64,000 bases of DNA from Metabacillus flavus (GCF_018283675.1 NZ_JAGVRK010000001.1:1426001-1490000); one strand, 5' to 3'. Positions 1-8,376 are shown, numbered from the stretch's first letter. Numbers and translations are program-made. The notes: generated by a model not told the origin, from the letters alone.

Positions 1-272
1 TGTGCTGCATAAGTAGTCAAGACGACAAGAATGGATGAAAACGTGATGGTCGTCATAGTTAGCAAAGAGGTGGCAATCGAGCTTAAAATTGTTTGAGCAA
101 GCTGCATGTCAGATAGAAAAAGGTCAGGTATGTAATCATATAATTCTGTATGCTTTGAAGCATATCGGTCGAGGGCCATACTTCCATATGCCAGGAACAG
201 GGCAATAATTCCATAAAGCAAAGGGATAAACCAGAAGCTGGCTCTCACTTGCAAAAAGCGGTTCTTTTCCAT
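1..272 (-). CDS. DUF2254-family membrane protein (N-terminal part, runs off window)
   Basis: Only about 90 N-terminal residues lie in the window; the rest is beyond position 1. The start is the ATG complementary to 270-272, preceded by a GGAGGAG ribosome site. The visible sequence begins MEKNRFLQVRASFWFIP, then has a hydrophobic segment (roughly residues 12-35), a polar loop with DRYASKH, and the start of a second hydrophobic segment rich in T, S and V. This pattern (RASFWFIP, then LSSIATSLLTMTTITFSS) is characteristic of DUF2254, a family of multi-pass membrane proteins of unknown function. It is divergent from the queuosine operon promoter, with about 15 bp between its start codon and the -35 element of the que promoter. 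Function is not known. Confidence 0.75.
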   Translation of the reverse strand, partial: MEKNRFLQVRASFWFIPLLYGIIALFLAYGSMALDRYASKHTELYDYIPDLFLSDMQLAQTILSSIATSLLTMTTITFSSILVVLTTYAA

Positions 273-288
273 TAAAACTCCTCCGGTA

Positions 289-317
289 TTGGCAGATGGC
301 CATTTTTCATGTATAGT
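289..317 (+). promoter_or_regulatory. SigA-type promoter of the que operon
   Basis: TTGGCA (289-294), a 17-bp spacer and TATAGT (312-317) give a near-consensus vegetative promoter. It places the transcript start near 324, about 35 bp upstream of the preQ1 aptamer. Confidence 0.7.
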
Positions 318-357
318 GAACAGGTCAGCTAAATACAAATCCGTTTTTCAAAACGGG

Positions 358-393
358 AGAGGTTCTAGCACAACCCTCTATAAAAAACTAAGG
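358..393 (+). promoter_or_regulatory. preQ1-I riboswitch aptamer
   Basis: The segment reads agaGGTTCTAGC, then ACCCTCT, then ATAAAAAACTAAGG. These are the three conserved blocks of the class I preQ1 aptamer: the P1 stem GAGG/CCTC, the loop with CTAGC, and the A-rich tail that forms the pseudoknot. It lies in the 5' leader of queCDEF, as in B. subtilis. Binding of the pathway product preQ1 is expected to favour termination at the hairpin immediately downstream. Confidence 0.92.
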
Positions 394-397
394 ACAG

Positions 398-434
398 CAA
401 TATCAGAGGCGTTCCTTGGATATTGTTTTTTGTT
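398..434 (+). terminator. Riboswitch expression-platform terminator
   Basis: Stem CAATATC (398-404) pairs with GATATTG (419-425), followed directly by TTTTTTGTTTTTTT. The aptamer tail (CTAAGGA) is complementary to CCTTGG in the hairpin loop, consistent with alternative antiterminator pairing. Confidence 0.75.
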
Positions 435-453
435 TTTTTATAGATCATTCGCT

Positions 454-485
454 AAGGCACCTCTCTGGGGGTGCCTTTATTATTT
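454..485 (+). terminator. Second leader hairpin upstream of queC
   Basis: AAGGCACC (454-461) pairs with GGTGCCTT (470-477), followed by a T-rich stretch. It looks like an additional intrinsic terminator or attenuator between the riboswitch platform and queC. Its role is inferred from structure only. Confidence 0.55.
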
Positions 486-550
486 CACCGAATTGAATCA
501 TGATAAACATGGTTGTGACTGGAAGCTCCGTCTACAGGAGGAGATTCAAC

Positions 551-1210
551 ATGAAAAATGAAAAAGCACTGGTTGTTTTCAGCGGAGGCCAGGACAGCAC
601 CACCTGTCTATTCTGGGCATTAAAAAATTATAAAGAAGTAGAAGCGGTCACGTTTAACTATAATCAGCGGCATAAGCTTGAAATTGAAATCGCCGAAGCC
701 ATTGCAAAAGAGCAGGGAATCCGGCATCACGTCTTGGATATGTCCCTTTTGAATCAGCTTGCACCGAATGCGCTGACAAGGAATGATATAGAAATTGAAC
801 AAAAAGAAGGGGAGCTGCCATCGACTTTTGTTCCAGGCAGAAACCTGCTCTTTCTATCCTTCGCTTCAGTGCTTGCGAATCAGATTGGAGCAAGGCATAT
901 CGTTACAGGGGTTTGCGAAACAGATTTCAGCGGCTATCCGGATTGCCGGGACCAGTTCATAAAATCATGCAACGTGACCGTCAACCTGGCTATGGATGAG
1001 CAGCTTGTCTTCCACACACCGCTTATGTGGCTGAATAAAGAAGAAACATGGGAGCTCGCAGATGAATTGGGAGCACTTGATTATGTCCGGACGAAAACCC
1101 TCACTTGCTACAACGGAATTCCGGCAGATGGCTGCGGAGAATGCCCGGCATGTCTGTTACGAAAAAATGGCCTTGACGCCTATTTGAACAAAAAGGAGGC
1201 GGCACAATGA
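551..1210 (+). CDS. queC: 7-cyano-7-deazaguanine (preQ0) synthase QueC
   Basis: QueC converts 7-carboxy-7-deazaguanine to preQ0 using ATP and ammonia, in the cytoplasm. The N-terminus has the PP-loop SGGQDS (residues 10-15). The C-terminus has a zinc site of four cysteines in LTCYNG and CGECPAC. The product is 219 aa, the usual family length. The ATG at 551 was chosen because it follows GGAGGAG at ideal spacing; an upstream in-frame ATG at 500 lies in the leader without a ribosome site. It is the first gene of queCDEF and overlaps queD by 4 bp (ATGA). Control is by the preQ1 riboswitch upstream. Confidence 0.97.
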   Translation: MKNEKALVVFSGGQDSTTCLFWALKNYKEVEAVTFNYNQRHKLEIEIAEAIAKEQGIRHHVLDMSLLNQLAPNALTRNDIEIEQKEGELPSTFVPGRNLLFLSFASVLANQIGARHIVTGVCETDFSGYPDCRDQFIKSCNVTVNLAMDEQLVFHTPLMWLNKEETWELADELGALDYVRTKTLTCYNGIPADGCGECPACLLRKNGLDAYLNKKEAAQ

Positions 1211-1647
1211 TTCAGCAGATTTACCCTCAAGTGAACCATGACTTTCAATATGAGCTCAATAAAGACATGCATCTTTCTGCTGCCCATTTTGTTCCGCATG
1301 AGAGTGCAGGTCCGTGCCGGAATGTTCATGGCCATACGTATTTTGTGAATGTTACGATTGCCGGAGACACGCTTGATGAGTCAGGGTTTCTTGTAAACTT
1401 TAAAACGCTGAAAAATCTTGTGCACGGACAATTTGATCATACCATTTTAAATGAGCATGCCCTTTTTCAGTCCGGGAGTCCAGAGGATTTCCCGACTACA
1501 GAAGTGGTTGCCCGAAAAATAAGTGAAGTTATCCAGGCAGAATTGGATCAGCTTCCCGGCAAGCCTGTCTGTGTCCAGGTATTTGTCAGAGAAACACCGA
1601 CCAGTTATGTGGTTTTTCGTCCGAAGAAGGTGAAAAGCAATGGCTGA
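1207..1647 (+). CDS. queD: 6-carboxytetrahydropterin synthase QueD
   Basis: QueD turns 7,8-dihydroneopterin triphosphate into 6-carboxy-5,6,7,8-tetrahydropterin, the first committed step to the deazapurine. The zinc-binding histidines and active-site cysteine are visible in HLSAAHF and in [12 protein letters not shown]-terminal VRETPTS carries the conserved glutamate that binds the pterin ring. Length (146 aa) matches the PTPS family. Its start overlaps the stop of queC and its end overlaps queE by 8 bp, so the operon is tightly coupled translationally. Confidence 0.96.
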   Translation: MIQQIYPQVNHDFQYELNKDMHLSAAHFVPHESAGPCRNVHGHTYFVNVTIAGDTLDESGFLVNFKTLKNLVHGQFDHTILNEHALFQSGSPEDFPTTEVVARKISEVIQAELDQLPGKPVCVQVFVRETPTSYVVFRPKKVKSNG

Positions 1648-2371
1648 AACGATTCCGGTTCTTGAAATATTCGGCCCGACGATACAGGGGGAAGGGATGG
1701 TCATCGGCCAAAAAACGATGTTCATCCGGACGGCAGGCTGCGACTATTCCTGTGCCTGGTGCGACTCATCATTTACTTGGGACGGTTCCGCGAAAAATGA
1801 AATCATCCAGATGGATGCCGGGCAGTTATGGACAGAGCTTACGCGCATCGGCGGAAACCGGTTTTCACATGTGACCGTATCCGGAGGAAATCCGGCACTA
1901 TTAAAAAATTTGCAGCCAGTCATTGCGCTGCTGAAAGAAAAGGGCATGGAGATTGCTCTGGAGACACAGGGAAGCAGATACCAGGAATGGTTCACCGAGA
2001 TTGATGATCTCACCATTTCTCCCAAGCCGCCAAGCTCAGGGATGAAAACGGATTTCGATGTTTTAAGCGGTGTTTTTAACCGGTTGAAAGAAGCTGGCAC
2101 CCTTTCTTCTGCAAGCTTAAAGGTTGTCGTATTCAATGCTGAGGATCTCGCCTATGCAAAAATGGTTCACTTAAAGTATCCCGGTATTCCCTTTTATCTG
2201 CAGGTAGGAAATGATGATACGGCAACGGCCGATGATGCCGCATTGATGAAAATACTGATGAGCCGCTATGAATGGCTGATCGATCAGGTTATGGAAGATG
2301 AGCAATTAAATCTTGTCCGCGTTCTCCCGCAGCTGCATACGCTGCTCTGGGGAAACAAGCGCGGCGTTTAA
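1640..2371 (+). CDS. queE: 7-carboxy-7-deazaguanine synthase QueE (radical SAM)
   Basis: QueE is the radical-SAM ring-contraction enzyme that makes 7-carboxy-7-deazaguanine from QueD's product. The N-terminus has the substrate motif FGPTIQGEG. The iron-sulphur cluster motif Cx3Cx2C lies in [10 protein letters not shown] (Cys34, Cys38, Cys41). The SAM-contact region is VTVSGGNPA, where many homologues have GGEP. Length is 243 aa, as in Bacillus. The start overlaps queD by 8 bp. Confidence 0.96.
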   Translation: MAETIPVLEIFGPTIQGEGMVIGQKTMFIRTAGCDYSCAWCDSSFTWDGSAKNEIIQMDAGQLWTELTRIGGNRFSHVTVSGGNPALLKNLQPVIALLKEKGMEIALETQGSRYQEWFTEIDDLTISPKPPSSGMKTDFDVLSGVFNRLKEAGTLSSASLKVVVFNAEDLAYAKMVHLKYPGIPFYLQVGNDDTATADDAALMKILMSRYEWLIDQVMEDEQLNLVRVLPQLHTLLWGNKRGV

Positions 2372-2385
2372 AGGAGACAGAAAAG

Positions 2386-2883
2386 ATGAGCGGAAGAAAA
2401 GACGAAGAACTGACAGGAGTCACTCTATTGGGAAACCAGGGAACGAACTATTTATTCGAATATTCCCCCGACATTCTCGAGTCCTTTGAAAACAAGCATA
2501 TCAACCGCGATTATTTTGTGAAGTTCAATTGCCCGGAATTTACGTCTCTGTGCCCGAAAACAGGCCAGCCTGACTTTGCAACGATTTATATAAGCTACAT
2601 TCCGGATAAGCTGATGGTGGAAAGCAAATCGTTGAAGCTGTATCTCTTCAGCTTCAGAAACCACGGCGATTTTCATGAAGACTGCATGAATATCATTATG
2701 AATGACCTGATTGAATTGATGGATCCCCGCTATATCGAGGTTTGGGGCAAATTCACGCCGCGCGGAGGAATTTCCATTGATCCTTATACAAACTACGGCA
2801 AGCCGGGAACAAAGTATGAAACAATGGCGGAGCACCGTTTGATGAATCATGACTTGTATCCGGAGAAAGTGGATAACCGTTAA
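2386..2883 (+). CDS. queF: NADPH-dependent preQ0 reductase QueF
   Basis: QueF reduces the nitrile of preQ0 to the aminomethyl group of preQ1, the base inserted into tRNA by Tgt. It is the short unimodular type (165 aa). The catalytic cysteine and aspartate are in [12 protein letters not shown], and the QueF family motif is [20 protein letters not shown]. It follows queE by 14 bp with AAAGGAGACAG as ribosome site and ends the operon at a strong terminator. Confidence 0.97.
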   Translation: MSGRKDEELTGVTLLGNQGTNYLFEYSPDILESFENKHINRDYFVKFNCPEFTSLCPKTGQPDFATIYISYIPDKLMVESKSLKLYLFSFRNHGDFHEDCMNIIMNDLIELMDPRYIEVWGKFTPRGGISIDPYTNYGKPGTKYETMAEHRLMNHDLYPEKVDNR

Positions 2884-2889
2884 AATAAG

Positions 2890-2918
2890 ACAGCTTTCCT
2901 TCTGGGAAGCTGTTTTTT
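2890..2918 (+). terminator. Terminator of queCDEF
   Basis: ACAGCTTtCC and GGgAAGCTGT form the stem, followed by TTTTTT. Confidence 0.85.
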
Positions 2919-3045
2919 AAAACCTTGAATTTACATTCTATTACCAGTGAATTAAATAAAATCCCAATTAAAAATAGTCGGATGAAAAAGGAGTCTTTAG
3001 TGGAATTGTTGAATAGGTAAGAAAAAGGAAATGGGAGGGGAGAAA

Positions 3046-3267
3046 ATGAACAAATACAAAATCCGCTATCACTTCAGCAATGATTTTTATGTGACGAGAG
3101 AAGTAGAGAGTGAGTTTGATAAGACATCCGTTGCAATGAGATTCAGTGAAGAAGAACGAATTACGTTTGAAGACAAGCGCGGCGATTTGCTCAGCTTTTT
3201 TATGCGGGATGTGAAGCTGGTCACGGTTGAAGATGACAAAGTAAATACAGTCAAAGCAGGTTTTTAA
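3046..3267 (+). CDS. Small conserved hypothetical protein (73 aa)
   Basis: I do not recognise this protein. It starts MNKYKIRYHFSNDFY and is a soluble, acidic, beta-rich-looking sequence without membrane segment or cysteine. An upstream in-frame ATG at 3031 is part of the ribosome site ATGGGAGGGG, so the ATG at 3046 is preferred. It is monocistronic, lies just after the que operon and ends at its own terminator. The spacing and clear ribosome site make it likely real; no function can be assigned. Confidence 0.6.
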   Translation: MNKYKIRYHFSNDFYVTREVESEFDKTSVAMRFSEEERITFEDKRGDLLSFFMRDVKLVTVEDDKVNTVKAGF

Positions 3268-3273
3268 ATAAAG

Positions 3274-3309
3274 AGGCCGTACAGGAGACTCTCCATGTAC
3301 GGCCTTTTT
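3274..3309 (+). terminator. Intrinsic terminator
   Basis: AGGCCGTACA (3274-3283) pairs with TGTACGGCCT (3296-3305), followed by TTTT. Confidence 0.85.
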
Positions 3310-3322
3310 ACTTACTGTCGAA

Positions 3323-3480
3323 TGTTAGCGAATAGTCGATATTACGAAAAAATAGCCGATATATTGAAAAAATAGCCGATATATTGAAAAAATAGCCGAT
3401 ATATCGAAAAAATAGCCGATAAATCGATAAAATAGCCGATATAACCGAAAAATAGCCGAACTATAACCGGAAAATAGGTA
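3323..3480. repeat. Tandem array of ~20-bp units (left part)
   Basis: At least six units of the form GAAAAAATAGCCGATATATT follow one another at 20-bp steps from 3346, with divergent copies at both ends (AATAGTCGATATTAC, AATAGCCGAACTATAACC). The first two full units are identical. The array breaks at the IS256 element and resumes in degenerate form after it (4840-4925). It is AT-rich and contains CCGATATATCG palindromes. There are no spacers, so it is not a CRISPR. Confidence 0.85.
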
Positions 3481-4839
3481 AAGTCCATATAATTGTGTAA
3501 ATAGAAAAAGGGTCATATCACCCTCATGTTACAATGTTTTCGACCAAGAAAAAATGTAATGGAGGATGAATATGACCCAAATTAATCTTACCCTAAATGT
3601 AGAGGACTTAAAAGACCACCTCATGAATTCCAACTTGGACGCTGTGGTGAAATCATCACTTGTCCTCATTCTCAATCAAATGATGGAAACCGAGAGGGAT
3701 GAGCACCTGAATGCGGATGCTTATGAAAGAACGAGTGCCCGTACAGACTACCGGAATGGCTATTATGACCGAGACTTTCTCGTCTCCATCGGAAAAATCA
3801 ACCTGAAAGTCCCTCGTACCCGAAACGGGGAGTTTTCCACATCTGTATTCGAGAAGTATCAGCGTGCGGACCAAGCACTCGTCTTGTCTATGATAGAAAT
3901 GGTCGTCAACGGGGTTTCGACCCGCAAAGTGACGAAGATCATGGAACAGCTTTGCGGGGAAAGTGTGTCCAAGTCCCTTGTCTCCACGATCACCAAAAAA
4001 CTTGATCCCATCGTGAACGAGTGGGCTAGCCGACCCCTGAATGTCATGTACTACAAGTATGTGTTTGTGGACGCTTTGTATATTAAGGTCCGCGAACATC
4101 AGCGTGTAGTTTCCAAAGCCGTTTATGTGGCCGTTGGGGTCAACTCCCAGCTCAAACGGGAAGTCATTGGGCTGGCTGTCAATCATTCCGAATCCAAAGA
4201 AGGCTGGACGCAATTCTTTAGCTACCTCAAATCCAGGGGATTTCAATCTCCCAAATTGATGATTTCAGACGCCCACAAGGGCTTGAAGGCAGCGATTCAG
4301 GAATCCTTTGTCGGAACCAGCTGGCAGAGATGCACGTTCCACTTTAAAAAGAACCTCTTTGACCGCATGCCGAAGAAACAGGCAGAAGAATTAAAACACG
4401 CCCTCCTGCGTATTTTTGATGCCACAAAACCAGAGGACGCTAGAGCTTTAAAAGAGGAGTTTATGCAGACCTATGATGGAGAGCGCGGATATGAAACGGT
4501 CTTGTCTCTATTGGACGATGGCTTTGAAGATGCCATCCAATTCATGAATGAGCCACTGGGCTTTCAAAAGAAGCTGCGGACCACGAACAATCTGGAACGC
4601 CTAAATTCGGAAATCAGGAGAAGAGAGCGTGTCATTCGGATCTTCCCCAACACCCAGTCTGCTTTTCGTCTAATCGGAGCTGTCTTGATGGACTATGAAA
4701 AATCTCTTGATCCTGGAGAAAGAAAATACATGTACGATGAGAAAGAGAACTAAGTTCTCTTCCTTTATAGATCCATACCCTATCCAATTTATAAGGTTGA
4801 AAACATGGTAATGAACTTTTACACAAAATAATGGACTTG
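3481..4839 (+). mobile_element. IS256-family insertion sequence
   Basis: Terminal inverted repeats are visible: AAGTCCAT then ATAATTGTGTAAA at 3481 onward, matched by the complement of TTTACACAAAATAATGGACTT ending at 4838. One transposase gene fills the element. ACCGGAAAATAGGTA occurs immediately left (3466-3480) and one base to the right (4840-4854). This 15-bp direct repeat is longer than the 8-9 bp usual for IS256, so it may be array homology rather than a target duplication. The element has split the ~20-bp tandem array. Confidence 0.85.
3572..4753 (+). CDS. IS256-family (mutator-type) transposase
   Basis: This full-length DDE transposase (393 aa) moves the element by copy-out/paste-in. 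Acidic catalytic residues are visible in FVDALYIKV (D), ISDAHKGL (D) and NLERLNSEIRRR (E). The mutator signature WQRCTFHFKKN lies between the second D and the E. The reading frame has no break, so the enzyme may be active. The ATG at 3572 follows GGAGGA by 5 bp; the ATG at 3566 lies too close to that site. Confidence 0.95.
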   Translation: MTQINLTLNVEDLKDHLMNSNLDAVVKSSLVLILNQMMETERDEHLNADAYERTSARTDYRNGYYDRDFLVSIGKINLKVPRTRNGEFSTSVFEKYQRADQALVLSMIEMVVNGVSTRKVTKIMEQLCGESVSKSLVSTITKKLDPIVNEWASRPLNVMYYKYVFVDALYIKVREHQRVVSKAVYVAVGVNSQLKREVIGLAVNHSESKEGWTQFFSYLKSRGFQSPKLMISDAHKGLKAAIQESFVGTSWQRCTFHFKKNLFDRMPKKQAEELKHALLRIFDATKPEDARALKEEFMQTYDGERGYETVLSLLDDGFEDAIQFMNEPLGFQKKLRTTNNLERLNSEIRRRERVIRIFPNTQSAFRLIGAVLMDYEKSLDPGERKYMYDEKEN

Positions 4840-4925
4840 ACCGGAAAATAGGTAAGATGTCCGGAAAAAATAACTGGTATACAAGAAAAATAGCCAATTT
4901 ATTTTATTTTAGCCAATATAACTCT
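4840..4925. repeat. Degenerate right part of the ~20-bp array
   Basis: Units such as CCGGAAAATAGGTAAGATGT, CCGGAAAAAATAACTGGTAT, AAGAAAAATAGCCAATTTATT and TTTTAGCCAATATAAC continue the array seen before the insertion sequence, with more mutations. Confidence 0.65.
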
Positions 4926-4961
4926 ATTTAGAAAGAAATAATTTCCGATCGTCCGGAATCC

Positions 4962-5516
4962 TTATGCTGAGACGTCACCCGTTACTCGGTCCGCCCCTGC
5001 AACGATTGAAAGCATCACCAAATCGTAATATTCTCCACCGATATACTGGTATCCTTTCAAAATTCCTTCTCTTTTAAACCCGAATTTCTCCAATAGCAGA
5101 AGTGAGGCTTTGTTTTCAGGACGGACGGTGGCACCGATTCGATGGAGTCCGAGTGTCTTGAAGCCGAACCAGGCGGCTGCTTGCAAAGCCTCAGAAGCAA
5201 ATCCCATTCTCCAGAAATCAGGGTGAATCTCATAGCCGATTTCCGCCCGCTTATGTGTTTTGTTCCAGTTATGGTATCCAATGGTGCCAATTAGCTGTTC
5301 ATTGTACTCCATGCCCCATCGCAAAGAGGTTTCCTGGTGCCAACCATCATGAAACCGTCTGGCAAGGAGCTTAGCTTCGGTCAGTTCCCTAAGAGGTTCC
5401 ATGCCGTAATATTTAAGAACATTTTCTTTTGAGAAGATTTCGAACAGATTGTCGGCATCTTCCTCATTAATTTCTCTTAATTTCAACCTTTCAGTTTTCA
5501 GCTCCGGAAAATTCAT
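4962..5516 (-). CDS. GNAT-family N-acetyltransferase (RimJ/RimL type)
   Basis: The protein (184 aa) begins FPELKTERLKLREI, the typical opening of RimJ/RimL-type acetyltransferases. It contains GTIGYHNW, then EIGYEIHPDFWRMGFASEA, where the R/Q-x-x-G-x-A acetyl-CoA loop is RMGFAS, then VRPENKASLLLLEKFGFKREG. It is predicted to transfer acetyl from acetyl-CoA to an amine, perhaps a protein N-terminus or small molecule; the substrate is unknown. Its start overlaps the stop of the upstream acetyltransferase gene by ATGA, so the two form an operon. Confidence 0.88.
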   Translation of the reverse strand: MNFPELKTERLKLREINEEDADNLFEIFSKENVLKYYGMEPLRELTEAKLLARRFHDGWHQETSLRWGMEYNEQLIGTIGYHNWNKTHKRAEIGYEIHPDFWRMGFASEALQAAAWFGFKTLGLHRIGATVRPENKASLLLLEKFGFKREGILKGYQYIGGEYYDLVMLSIVAGADRVTGDVSA

Positions 5517-6004
5517 AAAAGCCTCCCCATTATGTATTCGTCAACCCATTCCCCATTTACAAGCAAGGAATGGCGTACTGTTCCTTCTAACGAAAACTTC
5601 TTCTTTTTATACAGAGCGATGGCAGGCTCGTTATGCGTCATAACGGTCAGCTCCAGCCGATGAAGTCCCTGGAGCTTACTCCATGCAACCGCAGTATCCA
5701 TTAACTTGCCGCCAATCCCCATGTTTTGATATTCAGGAAGCAAGCCAATGACAACGGATGCTTTATGCCGGTTTCTGTTCAGCTGACAGGGTAATACTGC
5801 AAGATGCCCATGAAACCCGTCCTGATCCTCGCTAACCCAAATAAACAATTGCTTATTAAGGCTGGCAGAAAGCCTATTCCGGTAATCAGCAGAATCTGAG
5901 GATCGCTCTCCATGCTCATACAGCAAAGTATCTGTTTGCTGATCCAATGCAATTAAAAGCTCTAGGTGGCTCGATGCGTATTCTATAAGAAGAGGTCTAA
6001 TCAT
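5513..6004 (-). CDS. GNAT-family N-acetyltransferase
   Basis: This 163-aa protein has the GNAT core: VVIGLLPEYQNMGIGGKLMD, with the acetyl-CoA loop QNMGIG, then LELTVMTHNEPAIALYKKKKFSLEGT. The ending EYIMGRLL is typical of the family. It is the first gene of a two-gene reverse-strand operon of unrelated GNATs. The substrate cannot be told from sequence. Confidence 0.88.
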   Translation of the reverse strand: MIRPLLIEYASSHLELLIALDQQTDTLLYEHGERSSDSADYRNRLSASLNKQLFIWVSEDQDGFHGHLAVLPCQLNRNRHKASVVIGLLPEYQNMGIGGKLMDTAVAWSKLQGLHRLELTVMTHNEPAIALYKKKKFSLEGTVRHSLLVNGEWVDEYIMGRLL

Positions 6005-6217
6005 TTCTTCTCCCCCGCCTAAAATTTCCCTTTATTTTACCATAGACCGAATCATTATTGCTGAAATTTTTCCTTCTATGAAAAAAGACAGAAAGAGAAG
6101 AAGATAATGGAAGAGTTATAGGGCGTCCGTTTTGTTTTTGGCCGGGTGCCATTATAAACAGAAAAACAGAACGAAGATTTTAGATGTTGATTTAGAATCT
6201 TAGGAGGAACGTACAGC

Positions 6218-7015
6218 ATGATAAGAAAAACCACTGCTATATTAGGAGTTTGCCTACTGGGAACAGCTATACTTGCACCATCAAAAGGAGAGGCCGCTTT
6301 AGGTGATCAGCTGCTGCATAAAGGAATGTCAAATGGGGATGTTAAAGAACTTCAAACCTACTTGCTGGCTAAACAAGTATATCCTTATTACGATAATACC
6401 GGGATCTATGGGTCGATCACTGAGGAAGCTGTTCGTGATTTTCAAAGTAAAGCAGGAATAAAATCAGATGGAGTGGCCGGTCCTCAAACCATTGCAAAAA
6501 TAAAAGTGCTAAAGCCTGGAAACATTGGAAAGCCGGTAGCCGATTTGCAAAGCAAGCTAAAAGCATGGGGTACATACTCAGGTTCAGCTGACGGAATATA
6601 CGGGAAGGGCACGAAAAGCGCTGTGGCAAAATTTCAATCCGGTAAAGGGCTGTCAGCTGATGGAATCGCAGGCCCAATAACGTTAAATGAACTGAACAAA
6701 AGAGCAAATCCGGCTTCAGGTGCAGTGAAAGAAGTAACCGTCCACAGCACTGCCTATACCGCGGACTGTCAAGGCTGTTCAGGGGTGACTAAGATGGGGA
6801 TTGACTTAAAGCGCTTTGATGAATCCAAGGTGATTGCAGTAGATCCTAATGTTATACCTCTTGGCACAACCGTTGAGGTTGAGGGATACGGTAAAGCTGT
6901 CGCAGGTGACGTCGGCGGAGCGATTAATGGCAGCGAAATTGATGTTTTCTTTAATGACCTTAATGAAGCGATGAACTGGGGAAGCAGGCAAGTAAAAGTA
7001 AAGGTGTATCAGTGA
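6218..7015 (+). CDS. Secreted wall protein: two peptidoglycan-binding domains plus 3D domain
   Basis: The protein (265 aa) has a signal peptide (about residues 1-27, ending GEAA). Two PG_binding_1 repeats follow (about 30-85 and 95-155), each with a YG.(I/T)..AV..FQ..xG pattern and SDGVAGP / ADGIAGP ends. A C-terminal 3D domain (about 170-265) has YTADCQGCSG, VIAVDPNVIPLGT and the three-Asp signature AGDVGGAINGSEIDVFF. 3D domains are found in lytic transglycosylase-like autolysins such as YocH, so a role in wall remodelling is inferred. Two adjacent cysteines (CQGC) could form a disulfide outside the cell. A terminator follows at once. Confidence 0.87.
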   Translation: MIRKTTAILGVCLLGTAILAPSKGEAALGDQLLHKGMSNGDVKELQTYLLAKQVYPYYDNTGIYGSITEEAVRDFQSKAGIKSDGVAGPQTIAKIKVLKPGNIGKPVADLQSKLKAWGTYSGSADGIYGKGTKSAVAKFQSGKGLSADGIAGPITLNELNKRANPASGAVKEVTVHSTAYTADCQGCSGVTKMGIDLKRFDESKVIAVDPNVIPLGTTVEVEGYGKAVAGDVGGAINGSEIDVFFNDLNEAMNWGSRQVKVKVYQ

Positions 7016-7020
7016 ATTGA

Positions 7021-7050
7021 AAAGGGATGGCCATATGGGCCATCCCTTTG
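7021..7050 (+). terminator. Intrinsic terminator
   Basis: AAAGGGATGGCC pairs with GGGCCATCCCTTT across a short loop. Confidence 0.8.
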
Positions 7051-7086
7051 TTCATGAGATATAACGAGTGAAAAGAAGGAGTCCGT

Positions 7087-7269
7087 TCAGGATTCCTTTA
7101 GGATCTTATAGTTTTTATGGTTCACGACTGTGCGTCTCTCGAGTTCAAGGTCAAGAAAATTCTCCATATACGTTAAATCAACGATTACCGAATTTTCGTT
7201 CACCTTTTCAACGATGCCGCGCAGGCCGTTTTTAAATTCAATAAGGTTTCCAACTTTAGCAATCTTCAT
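7087..7269 (-). CDS. ykvS: YkvS-like small protein (DUF2187)
   Basis: This 60-aa protein begins MKIAKVGNLIEFKNGLRG and contains VEKVNENSVIVDLTYMENF and TVVNHKNYKI. These are the conserved blocks of the DUF2187/YkvS family, a KOW-like small beta-barrel of unknown function. The start ATG is preceded by GGAGAGAGG. It lies at the ykvS position in the conserved gene order (before ykvT and ykvU), which supports the name. Confidence 0.85.
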   Translation of the reverse strand: MKIAKVGNLIEFKNGLRGIVEKVNENSVIVDLTYMENFLDLELERRTVVNHKNYKILKES

Positions 7270-7348
7270 TTCCTCTCTCCTTCAAACGTACTAAATACCC
7301 CCATTAGAAAACATTTTGCACTATTTTGCCAATAAAGTAAAGACTATT

Positions 7349-7374
7349 TTGACAGCGCTGTCCAGCAGTGTCAA
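7349..7374. promoter_or_regulatory. 26-bp interrupted palindrome in the divergent ykvS/patatin promoter region
   Basis: The layout TTGACA-N2-GCTG-N2-CAGC-N2-TGTCAA is perfectly symmetric except for the N positions. It sits between the divergent genes at 7269 and 7504. This suggests the operator of a dimeric repressor; TTGACA on either strand could also serve as a -35 element. The regulator is unknown. Confidence 0.5.
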
Positions 7375-7503
7375 GTCCTGATTTAAGATCGCCCATTTCT
7401 ATTGTGCTATCATAACAGGGAGGGTTACTTATAAATACGGGGAATTTTTATTTTTATGTTTCTGGTCACGTGTAAGGAGCATGTTTGAAAGGAGCAAGAG
7501 AAA

Positions 7504-8376
7504 GTGGAACAAACAGGTTTAGTGCTGGAAGGCGGAGGTATGAGAGGAGTCTATACAGCCGGAGTTTTAGAATATTTTATGGAAAACGAACTTTATTTCC
7601 CTTATGTAATTGGAGTATCGGCGGGAGCATGTATGGCCGCTTCTTATCTATCGAGACAAATGGATCGAAACCGTACAGTTAATATTGATTACGCAGGGGA
7701 TCCTAAGTATTTATCACTCCAGAATTACATTAAAAGCAGGCAGCTGTTCGGAATGGATTATATTTTTGATGAAATACCGAATCGTCTCGTCCCTTTTGAT
7801 TTTGAAGCATTCTCCAGTAATCCTGAGCAGCTTGTAATCGGAACGACGGATTGTGAAACAGGCAAACCTGTCTATTATAATAAGCCTGAAACGATGGGAG
7901 ATTTACTTACAATCATCCGGGCTTCAAGCTCGCTTCCATTTATAGCCCCAATGGTCCCTTTCGGAGGGAAAATGCTCATGGATGGGGGCATTGTCGATTC
8001 AATTCCAATCAAAAAGGCCGAAAAGGATGGTATAGAAAGAAATGTTGTGGTGCTCACTAGAAACAAGGGGTATGTTAAGTCGCCGCCAAAGGCCCAATGG
8101 ATGGTTAGGCGGACCCTTCGAAAGCATCCGATGCTTGCAAAAGCTATACTGGAACGTTATCGAATGTACAATGAAACCCTTTCGTATATAGATGAACTAG
8201 AAGCAAAAGGGCAAATTTTCGTTATCCGTCCGACAAAAAAGCTTGAGGTTGGGAGAATCGAGCGCGATCCTGTAAAGCTGGATGCTTTATATAAACAGGG
8301 GATAGAGGATGCGAAAAGATTGGCTGAGGATCTGCAAACCTGGCTTGATAAAAGCGGCCAGCCTTTATCGAAGTAA
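7504..8376 (+). CDS. Patatin-like phospholipase family protein
   Basis: A serine lipid acyl hydrolase of the patatin/RssA-like type (290 aa). The oxyanion motif is LEGGGMRG (residues 8-15) and the nucleophile elbow is GVSAG (about 39-43). The catalytic aspartate is in MDGGIVDSIPI (about 160). The Ser-Asp dyad is complete, so it should be active, probably on membrane phospholipids or acyl esters. There is no signal peptide. The GTG start at 7504 follows GAAAGGAGC. Confidence 0.9.
   Translation: MEQTGLVLEGGGMRGVYTAGVLEYFMENELYFPYVIGVSAGACMAASYLSRQMDRNRTVNIDYAGDPKYLSLQNYIKSRQLFGMDYIFDEIPNRLVPFDFEAFSSNPEQLVIGTTDCETGKPVYYNKPETMGDLLTIIRASSSLPFIAPMVPFGGKMLMDGGIVDSIPIKKAEKDGIERNVVVLTRNKGYVKSPPKAQWMVRRTLRKHPMLAKAILERYRMYNETLSYIDELEAKGQIFVIRPTKKLEVGRIERDPVKLDALYKQGIEDAKRLAEDLQTWLDKSGQPLSK

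Noticed and set aside
3323-3480. CRISPR array
   Set aside because: Units are contiguous without unique spacers, and no cas gene is nearby.
3466-4854. 15-bp direct repeat as an IS256 target-site duplication
   Set aside because: It is too long for the family and is one base off the right end; array homology explains it better.
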